A stretch of 64,000 nucleotides of DNA from Cristatella mucedo (Eukaryota; Bryozoa; Phylactolaemata; Cristatellidae), in assembly GCA_009760855.2 (NCBI GenBank), contig WPIO01000092.1:1606001-1670000 (forward strand). Reading direction: 5' to 3'. Within the stretch, counting starts at the first letter, position 1. The number at the start of each line of letters is the position of its first letter. A program made the translations under genes and the position numbers. The notes beneath the pieces are model-generated. The model worked only from the letters and a program-made list of their open reading frames with translations, was not told the origin of the DNA and made no database searches. Positions 55,106 to 64,000 of this stretch are shown in pieces.

Positions 55106-56262
55106 CTCAATTAGCAAGCGATCGCCGGAGAAAATATTCCTTTAGTCTGACGAGAACTCCCTGTACAGCTGTCTGCTGCCTGCTGCTGCCTGTATTCACT
55201 AATCTCGAGTTGGCTTCAGCTGAGCAGCAGCAGCTGCATTTTTGGCTTCGCCTCATTCGGCTGACTGTCCGTCGGGCTGACGTGTCAGTGACGTCACGCG
55301 AGTGTCGGCCGCTGGCGGCTGGGCGGCGCGGCCCGAAGGTATACGCCGAGAGCTACCTAGAGCTGAACTGCCGGCGACCAGCGGCAACGGCACCGGGCGA
55401 CGGACGGGACGACGCGGCTTATGCAGTGCAGTCGCCACCGGATGGAAGGGGTGCTGCAATAGGCCTGCGCCAATCGCGGCTTGTCCGGGACAAATTGAGT
55501 ACAGTCAGGGCCCGCGACTTGCGTCGTCTCGACTGACGAAAATTCGGAGACGCGTATTCGGCCGCCGTCAAGCGAAAACAGTAAAAAATCAACATCTATC
55601 CAAGAAAACTTTCAAAATCCGTACGCACAATCAGCCGATTTGACGACGCCCGAAGTAGTGGGGAGAAACCGACATCAGACGGGGCTATGCATTGTGGGTA
55701 CTGAGTATCGTGGTAGAACCGTATACCGTTGTCGACTCAGGGAGAATTCGACGTACGACACGTTTTCCGGTCCCTATCTATTTCGTATGTTGGGGGTGTG
55801 GAGCTGACTGCCTCTATATTTAGAAATAAATGCATCCGGCACGTACCTCCATTACATCCGTACACCCATTCGCCCCGGTCATTGGCCGAGCCAGCTCAGA
55901 CGGTCCTCGAGCCTTCGAAGCAGCTCGGCCCTACCCAGAAGCCTCGACGGACGAGCGTAGTTAGGCATGATGGCCGCCCTCCAATCTCCTCACCCAATAG
56001 CTTTTAGACCGTCGTGGCGACCGACGCTGCAGCTGCTTCTCGATGACAGGCCTCCAGCTCCAGCCTCGTTCTGAAGTACGAGCACGTGAGCAATAGCTCC
56101 CCGCGAGAAGAAGGGGAGTGGAGTAGACCCGGAGGCTTCGCGCGACAGTCACGCCGCCAGCGGGCCACCGTCTTCACAGCCTCCTGCCAAGGAAGCCGTC
56201 GGCCGTCTGCATGCAACTAATCAATAGCGCCTGCGGTTGTCGACACTGGCCGCGTCCAGTTG
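55106..56262. other. GC-rich stretch, no recognised gene
   Basis: Open frames around 55230-55560 show no domain. CpGs are frequent. Confidence 0.4.
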
Positions 56263-56264
56263 AA

Positions 56265-56340
56265 CTAGTTAGTAGCCGCTGTCGCGGATTCAAGACTCTG
56301 AGGTCATAGGTTCAAATCCTGCCCAGGGGATATTTTTCGC
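56265..56340 (+). mobile_element. SINE-t head fragment
   Basis: tRNA-like head only: gattcaagactctgaggtca, B-box GGTTCAAATCC and tgcccaggggat. It ends where an L2-A tail begins. Confidence 0.55.
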
Positions 56341-56640
56341 TTAATAATAATAAAAGTACACATGAGATAGCCTCTTCAGAGAACTCAATCTCTTTCTAGG
56401 CACTTTACATTTGCTGCAAAGGAAGCGCAATAGAATCGTTAGTAGTAGCACGCTCAATAAACTACAAGAATAACATGGTTTGGGGTGACGTGCACAGGGT
56501 GAGCATGTAAGTATGGTAAGTGGCAGCACGCACAGTGTCAGCACGCTTAAGCCCATAAAGGACAAATCACAGGGACCCACGAGATGCTGTGACAGATAGA
56601 TGCATTTTTAGTTTCTTTTTAAACGCGGACTATCCAAAGA
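56341..56640 (-). mobile_element. L2-A LINE 3' fragment
   Basis: taataataataaaagtacac, gatagcctcttcagagaact, the stem-loop, gtttggggtgacgtgcacag and catgtaagtatggtaagtgg, to about 56640. Confidence 0.88.
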
Positions 56641-56794
56641 CGCTACGCCTAGCCCCGTGTAACAAACGTAGCGCCATCTTGGCGAGGCGGCTACCCGGAG
56701 CTCGCGCTCCGAGGATGCCAGCGACTGCAGCAGGCCGCCGCCGCCGCTGGGTCATCGGCGCGATTCGTGCAACAACACCCGCAAGTTGGAGAGA

Positions 56795-57003
56795 CGCATT
56801 CCATGCTGCCACTAACCACATTTGCATGCTGACCATGTGCATGTCATCCCTAACCATGTTATTCATTTTTCTTTATCAAGCATAGTTTTACTCACCATTC
56901 AATCGCATTTCCCTTTGCAGCAAATGTAAAGCGCATCGAAAGAGATTGAGCTCTCTGAGGGCGCTTTATCAAGTGTATTATTATTATTATTATTATTATT
57001 ATT
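56795..57003 (+). mobile_element. L2-A LINE 3' fragment
   Basis: catgctgccactaaccacat, ttcctttgcagcaaatg-like phrase, agagattgagctctctgagg and (ATT)n at 56977-57003. It points away from the preceding minus-strand copy. Confidence 0.9.
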
Positions 57004-57024
57004 CATCTCTGTCTCTCTCCATAT

Positions 57025-57063
57025 CACCATCTCTCTCTCTCACTCTCTCTCTCTCTCTCTCTC

Positions 57064-57125
<62 letters not shown>

Positions 57126-57150
57126 TCTCTCCCTCTTTTTCTCTCTCCCC
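57025..57150. repeat. (CT)n microsatellite
   Basis: CT run with occasional A interruptions, directly after the L2-A (ATT)n tail. Confidence 0.97.
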
Positions 57151-58660
57151 CAGGCCGGAAAGGAAGCATGCCGGCTGTGTTAGCGGGTGCACGAGCTCGC
57201 TGCACCGAGTGGCTGCTCAGTGCAGCGAGCTCGATCGAAGGGATCTGCCGGGGCGCCGGAGGCGGTGGCAGGCAGGTCACGTAGCGAGTTCCAGTGAAAG
57301 GCTTGGCGCCAGCAGTCGGCATCCTCAGAAGGGTGCCCTACCGCGATTTCTTGGAAAGCCTTTTCTCGGAGACGGACGAGAGACGGGTAAACGTCGGCGT
57401 CTGGCGGAGGCGCGGCCCCAAGGCTGAGAGCGATGTAGCAGCGGGTGACGGGCGGCGGACGCCCGACGCCAGCGTTTGCTCGCTGTATTAGAATTAAGCG
57501 AACGCACGCCGTACGCATGGCCATTAGCGACCGCTATGGCGGATCGGCCGCTCGTCGCCAATGTTGAAGTATGCCGCCGTGGCGCCGTCTGTGTGACCAC
57601 ACAGACGCCGAACGTCGTTTCGGTGACGTCGTTTCTTCTTCGAGGATGTGGTCTCTTCGATCTTCGATCTTCGATTTTCAATCTTCGAGTCAATCGCGCC
57701 GCGAAACGGTTTCGCCTGCTGAGAAACCTTGTGGGTCCAGCAAGCAAGCAGTCGTCTGCTCAGCGGTTCATACAGTTTACGTGCTCAGCTGCTCGGCTGC
57801 TCGGCATATTTCGATCGCCAGGTTATCAAGTGCAGAGGCAGAGGGGGCCAAATTACTGTGGTACTCATTTTAACTCCTTAATTTCTAGGCTGCTTCCTTC
57901 TTATCTCTCGCACCGTTTGTTTTCTCTCTCACACTTCGTAAACCGAGTAGTTTGCACCGCGAGTGCATCTTGGAAGCTTTGTACGTTTCAAATAAGTAAA
58001 ATCATGTTTGTCCCTGGGAATTGTAATTGCCTTCTCCTGTTGGTGATGCCTGAGATTTACAAAAGTTGCAACAATTCCCTACAATGTGCGCTTTGACGAT
58101 CGGGACAGTAATTAACTTGAAATTAACAAATTTTCACTGAAATAACCGACAAAGTCTCGTCTTGTGATTCACATTTAGTCAGACAGAACTGAAAACAAAT
58201 CAAAATTAAACTGCATTTACTCTGAAGTTGGAAAAACGGCGACACTTTCTTTGATCTGTTACTGTACACACTTTCATTCAACAAGCGCCAATTCCTTAAG
58301 CCTATATGCCAGCCACTCAGCACTGGACTTGGTAAGACGGGGTCTCTCGTCAGATTGTTTAAACATGTCTCTGCTTGGGGAACAACTGCCGTCTCTTGTC
58401 AGCTGCGCCTGTGAAGTTGCAATCTGAATTTCAGGCGCCCAAGAGGCTGAAAGTTGACCGCCTTTGTTCGCTGGCACTCCCTCGACCCATTCTCCTCTTT
58501 TTAAACTCTTGCACGGCGTTTACCGCTCGTACAAGGGCAGTCTTTTGTTCTTGGCAAAGATGATCCCTTCTCATCGAAAAATGTCTCGCGATCGCAACAC
58601 TCTGCGGTTAGGCTCACCGCACTGGCGAGGTTACATGCCGACAGTTGAATGTACGAATGT
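57151..58660. other. No recognised gene; small hairpin and TCTTCGA repeats
   Basis: CGTCTGTGTG (57586-57595) and CACACAGACG (57598-57607) form a 10-bp stem around AC. A (TCTTCGA)-type short repeat lies at about 57653-57690. Open frames show no domain. Confidence 0.5.
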
Positions 58661-58664
58661 ATTG

Positions 58665-58776
58665 AAGTCTGTTGGATACCGAAAGCCTACCGAAAGCCGC
58701 TTAGGCTGCGAGTGAGCTGTACAAAACTCTCCTGCATAACACCCACGCAGTCTTTGTGGCTTTGTGTAACAGCGAG
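58665..58776 (+). mobile_element. L2-B LINE 3' terminus
   Basis: gtctgttggataccgaaagc, cttaggctgcgagtgagctg and acaaaactctcctgcataac, to gtctttgtggctttg. The (ATTAC) tail is replaced by a purine-rich tract. Confidence 0.85.
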
Positions 58777-59085
58777 AAAGAGACATCGACAGAGACAGAG
58801 AGAGGCAGACAGAGAGACAAAGAGGGAGAGAGACAAAGAGGAAGAGGGAGAGAGGGACAAAAAGAGAGACAAAGGGAGAGAGAGAGAGAGACGGTGAGAG
58901 AGACAGGGAGAGATAGAGAAGCAGAGAGAATGAGAGAGAGTGAGACACACCCACCCACACAAGCAAAGACAGAATGACAGAGAGACAGAGAAGGGCAGAG
59001 ACATGGAGAGACAGAGAGAAACCAAGTCACAAAGAGACAAAGAGAGACAGAAACAGACAGAGACAGAGACAAAGAGATAGAGAGT
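58777..59085. repeat. Imperfect GA/GACA purine tract
   Basis: AG-rich, interrupted GAGACAGA-type units over ~300 bp. Confidence 0.95.
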
Positions 59086-61335
59086 GGAATTTCAGACGGA
59101 GATGAAAAGAAAGCAACGACAGCTTCTTTTGCATCCACGATCCAAATTTCGAATGGTCCAAAGTTCTCAAACAGCGAGATCGTCGAAGGAATTTGGCCAC
59201 CATCCGGGTATCAGTGAAGATCAACACTGTCAGAAGATGTTGTTTCAACTTGGCGAAACTTTAGCCGGACACATGAGCGTAACTTAAGTTTGCCGTGGGC
59301 CTCCTGCGGGCAGCCGATTTGCCTATCGGACGTCTAATCCAAGTCATCCACGTAAAGCTGGGGACACGACTTCGTCCAGTTCTGAACGCGATACAACGAT
59401 TCCTGCTCTATCTGTCGCCAGCGGCTCCCTCTGCACTCAAACCAGACGGCTATATGCAAACTGTGCTCGCCTGGTTCCGCAAGGCTCCTACTCTCTCGAA
59501 GCCCGGATTTAAGTTCCGACCGAAGCAGCGACATCCACTGACATTCCGCCGGCAATTCAAGAGAAGTTGCAACCTTAGCTTTTCCTCGGGCTATTGGCAC
59601 TGTGAATTGTGACTTGTCCGTGTGAGTTGCCAACACTTCGCTTTTGCGTTGATTCAGTGCTTGCTATCACCGATCCATTTACATTCGTACTTTTCAGAGT
59701 ACATGTAGAGAGCCTAAAAAGAGATTTATGTCTGCATGGACACAATGCACATGATTTATTGTCATTAATACAAAATAAGAGTCGACATATTCCTGGCGTC
59801 GTGATTTGTCTATCCGAATCCTCCCTTTTCAGCTTGTGTTCACAAATTGTGAATGTCTTTATCACTAAATAGCCACAGAGTTTTTCTATTGCTAGCGATG
59901 GAAATCTGAATTGGTTTTTCTGTAGCCCCGCGAATCAAGGAGAAATCTTGGAATACCTAGAATAAAGAAAATTTGGAACACTCCCTAAGACATTTCGTAT
60001 GTAGTTTTCAAAGCAGCATTCCTGAAGCTACAACAGGGAGTCTTTTCGTAATACGATACAAGCACGAGATTGAGATTAGAGCAAGATAGAAATGGTCTAG
60101 AATCAGTAGCTTCTCCGTTATGAACGTTAGTTTTATCATCTTAGTTTCTTGAGTGCTTACTTCACAGAAAATGAAGCGAATACTGGTTTATTGACTGAAT
60201 TTTAACATACCCAACTGATGGTCACGAAGTGCTTTGTCATGCACATGTTTATTATGTTTCCCTTTGCTCGGTGAGCATTTGTCCAAGACAAGAAGAAGGG
60301 AAATCGTTTTAGGGGAGCTCATGCCAGAGCTCATAGCTATGAGCAGCATCTCATTTTGACATAATCTAGTCTGAATTAATCCGCTTAATGACGAGGGTGA
60401 ATTTCTATTCCAACGGACACACTTCGACTGCTTTTGCGAAGTTCTATACATGCATGCATATGCATGAAAAACTATTTTCCAGTTGTGGGAAGTTGCATTT
60501 CATGTAATCACGTTCGCGCTTATGAAAAATACTCGCACCTTTTTGGTCAATTCTTAAGTTGAGCGCAGTCTGATCGACGATCGCAGTTGCAACCCCCCTT
60601 CCGTGGGGCTCTACTGAAAAGTGCCCGTACTTATACTATACTATACTTATACTATACTATACTTATACTTATACTAGGAAAGTAAGAGTTATTTTCAGTA
60701 AGGGAACGGTTGTCGACCAGATTCTTCTCATTCGCTACCTTGTGACACTCTAAAGAATGTCCAGATTTGCTACGCCTAGAAATATTCATTGGGACGCGAT
60801 TCCTTCCTCCGCAAGGCTCCACGCGAGTCCATAATTGAGCAGCGATATTCATTTGGAAAACGCACGCAACCTATTCATAGCCAGCAGTCATGGCTAGCAG
60901 AATCCTTCAATCACTGTATTCTCCAAGTGATTAATTAGTGATTAAGAAAACAAGCTAGAAACAAAAATCAAGATTAAAGGGTGCGTTTCAAATTTATAAA
61001 ATTAACGTTACCATCCTTTTTTCACCTGCAGGTAAAGATCAATTAAGCCTGCAAGCATTGACAATTTCTGTGTTCAGGGAGATCCTAGTCACTAGACTAT
61101 TCTTATTTTGAAGGGAAGAACTATACATTCCGAATCACGCCTGTTCTGTTGCTCCGTTGCCGGTGTTAATATGTTCTTCTTAGAACGTCAGTTTATAACC
61201 TCTTCTTACCCTTTGTGAATTGAATTTGCAGCGTATTTGGTTCTAAAGTATAGCTGTGATTAACGTACGAGGCAACAGGACGCTACGACCTCGACAGGTT
61301 ATCCAAATATGTGCCCACAAAAACTCTTCATCAGT
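59086..61335. other. 2.2 kb without recognised feature
   Basis: AT-richer unique sequence. A (TATAC/TATACT)n short repeat lies at 60630-60677. No domain in any open frame. Confidence 0.4.
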
Positions 61336-61339
61336 TTAC

Positions 61340-61659
<320 letters not shown>

Positions 61660-61999
61660 CTCACAGGCCCAAGCTAAGACAGATTAATTTCTTTTCTAAC
61701 TAGCACGCGAGAGAACTGGTTAGCTCTTCTTGACTTTTACAAGCCGATGTTGGTCTTAATCCCCGAAACCTGGTCTTAACTTAGAATCCGATCTGTATTC
61801 TTGACTGGCGAAATTGGAGGTAAGTACCCAGAGGTCCCAAAGGTAAGGGTAAAGCCGCTTTAGTCATTCGTTGCACGCTCTGACGCTAATCTGCACTCTC
61901 AGCAGCAAAGCCATTTCCCTCTCCTTCCAACCCTCATATAATGCTCAATTTCTTTAGCTCACTCTCTTCTGGTTTCGGAAAACTCCGTCCCACCTCTCT

Positions 62000-62281
<282 letters not shown>

Positions 62282-63565
62282 AAATCGCAGCATTTTGCTC
62301 CACTTGTCAATAGCTGTAAGATTGCAGCACGGCGAATGGGTGGAGAGGATGGGCTCGTGCAGGTGCTCATGTATCGCACTGCTATGCGTATTCAGCTTCG
62401 GCGCCCGCATCCAGCGACGACTACCAACAGTCCTGCACATCAGCCCGCTCGGCCAGCTTCAGATGTTGGCTGTGGCGAAACTATTCGTTACTGCTCCTCC
62501 AAGGTTTTAATGAGCGCCAGCTTAACATTTCGCCCCCACCCACACACACATGAGGGCGCGCGCTGGCGATCCGGCACGAGAGAGCGCACCTGTGACAGGT
62601 GGGAGCTAGAGATCGAGCGGCACTGAGCTTTCTCACCTTCGAGCCTGCTGCTACTGCTGGGCCACCGATGCATTCTCTAAATGCGTCGCGTGTTCTGAGG
62701 AATTTTTGATGAAGACGCGTGACGAAACAATGATCTCTGAGCTGAAAATTTGTTTTGCGAGCCTCGAATGCCAAAGTTCTCGATACCATTCTCGCCATTT
62801 TTTCGACAGACTAATGCGATGTTAACTGCTCCCTCGGTAGTTTGCAACGATGAAGCATCCGCTCTCATGGAAGTAAACCTGTTGCAAAGCAAGGCAGCCA
62901 GGAAAGGTGGAGATTGAAGATGGCATCTATCCGAATGTGCCCGAATGCAAGCAGGCGCTAGACCATCGGACGCTGCCGTCGTCGGTGCAGGAGCACAGCA
63001 CGCACGACTAAAATCATCGGCGGCACAGCCCCAGATTGATTGCAACGCGTTCCACATTTCTGACGTGACGCTGTGAACTATGACTCTGTAGGACCCCTTA
63101 CTTTGCATGTGCTTATGACATCACGACTTCCACGAACCTGTACGAATTTTGACTGCCATCGTCGTCAGCGATATGAGTGAGCGTAAGCACAGAGTGAGTC
63201 ACGAAAACTGCTCGGTGAGACGCAGGAGTTAGGCCCCCATTGTGTTTCTAATCTACTTGCATCCAAAAGCTCTAGGTCCTCTGGGTAGTATACGGGCAGC
63301 GCTCTGTCCCGAGAGATTTCTGGCCTTCAGCCAGTTGATGGTTGCAGGTGTCGGTGCTTTTATCGAAAAACCTTCCGACGGATGCCCCCTGGAGCCTCCA
63401 ATTGTGGTTGTGCTAATTAGAAACAATGCAGGGCTTTGCAAGGGCATTCCTTCTACTTCCAAGCGGTGTCTACTACTACGAGAAGGTGCTATCCTGCGTA
63501 CAGGTAAACCTTCCTTGTCTGGGTGCCTTTGGGCTGGCGCTCGGATACGGCAGGAAGACTCGGCG
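62282..63565. other. No recognised gene
   Basis: Open frames of up to 143 codons (62677-63108 minus; 63242-63586 plus) have no recognised domain. The frame 63426-63608 (LPCLGAFGLALGYGRK) looks membrane-like but stands alone. Confidence 0.4.
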
Positions 63566-63569
63566 AATA

Positions 63570-63722
63570 AAGCAAAGGTTAGCTGATTTAACTTCCTCAT
63601 TAATATAGCGGCAGAGGAGCCTTAGTAACATTTGCAGTGGGCAATAAAGGATCGCCAGCCACAGGTCTTGAACCGGAGACCTGGCTGGTGTAAATTGAGC
63701 ACCCTAGACCTTGGGCTAAGAT
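63570..63722 (-). mobile_element. SINE-t copy, divergent
   Basis: Minus strand: gttagctgatttaacttcct at the 3' end, atagcggcagaggagcctta, gtgggcaataaaggatcgcc and B-box region tcttgaaccggaga. Confidence 0.75.
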
Positions 63723-63739
63723 CGAGGGTGTAGAAGATG

Positions 63740-63766
63740 TGTGTGTCTGTGAGTGTGTGTCTGTGA

Positions 63767-63832
<66 letters not shown>
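63740..63832. repeat. (TG)n microsatellite
   Basis: Imperfect at the left, then pure TG from about 63768 to 63832. Confidence 0.98.
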
Positions 63833-63833
<1 letters not shown>

Positions 63834-64000
63834 AGTTCCCCACTTATCACTGCTGTTAGTTCAACCTTAGCCATAGCTATCGCCGAAGATAGAAACGTCA
63901 GAGCTGCAGGCTGACAACCGTCGCTCATTAACGACGCGAAACAGCGAAAAGTGCCGACGGCGGCGAACATCTGTGAAGCACTGCTTGCCTCCCAAACGCG

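Noticed and set aside
63426-63608. Membrane-like ORF near the right end
   Set aside because: Short, isolated and partly overlapping a SINE. No family recognised.

Overview
This is a window of nuclear DNA from an animal, most likely an invertebrate. It has spliced genes with GT-AG introns, tRNA-derived SINEs, CR1/L2-like non-LTR retrotransposons, a decayed Ty3/gypsy element, long microsatellites and CpG-rich blocks with CGG runs. There are no bacterial-type operons, ribosome binding sites or CRISPR arrays. I cannot name the species from the sequence alone.

Two protein-coding genes can be supported, both on the + strand in the left third. (1) The last three coding exons of a LanC-like (LANCL) gene lie at 3201-3377, 4822-4894 and 5093-5169; its 5' part is to the left of, or not recognised in, this window. 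(2) A complete three-exon sepiapterin reductase gene joins 10627-11128, 15951-16106 and 18942-19045 into a 253-residue protein with the SDR catalytic Ser-Tyr-Lys set. SPR makes tetrahydrobiopterin. LANCL is a glutathione-binding enzyme family. I see no evidence that the two work together beyond being neighbours on one strand.

The rest is mainly retrotransposon sediment. Family L2-A is a CR1/L2-like LINE whose 3' end carries a short stem-loop followed by (ATT)n. Most ATT/TAA microsatellites here are its tails. Family L2-B is a second CR1/L2-like LINE ending in (ATTAC)n. A tRNA-derived SINE (SINE-t) has A- and B-box-like promoters and a conserved body hairpin, and it is often nested in LINEs. 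A Ty3/gypsy element (42505-46915, minus) keeps recognisable gag zinc-knuckle, protease, RT, RNase H and integrase pieces. It is split by an L2-A copy just ahead of its RT YLDD box.

Layout: 0.2-2.4 kb L2-B with nested SINE, then a 14-bp minisatellite; 3.2-5.2 kb LANCL; 6.5-10.2 kb LINE copies; 10.6-19.0 kb SPR with LINE/SINE-filled introns; 19.9-30.5 kb LINE and SINE remnants; 30.4-31.5 and 37.5-38.5 kb CpG-rich blocks with CGG runs and no recognised gene; 32-41.4 kb more LINE/SINE; 42.5-46.9 kb gypsy; 47-57 kb LINE remnants, an E-box array and a GA/GACA array; 57-64 kb mostly unique sequence with long microsatellites. The most unusual structures are a perfect 30-bp-arm hairpin at the edge of an L2-B insertion just upstream of SPR exon 2, repeated LINE/SINE nesting at one spot in the L2-A 3' end, tail-to-tail LINE pairs, and seven E-box-type hexamers spaced 10-11 bp apart.
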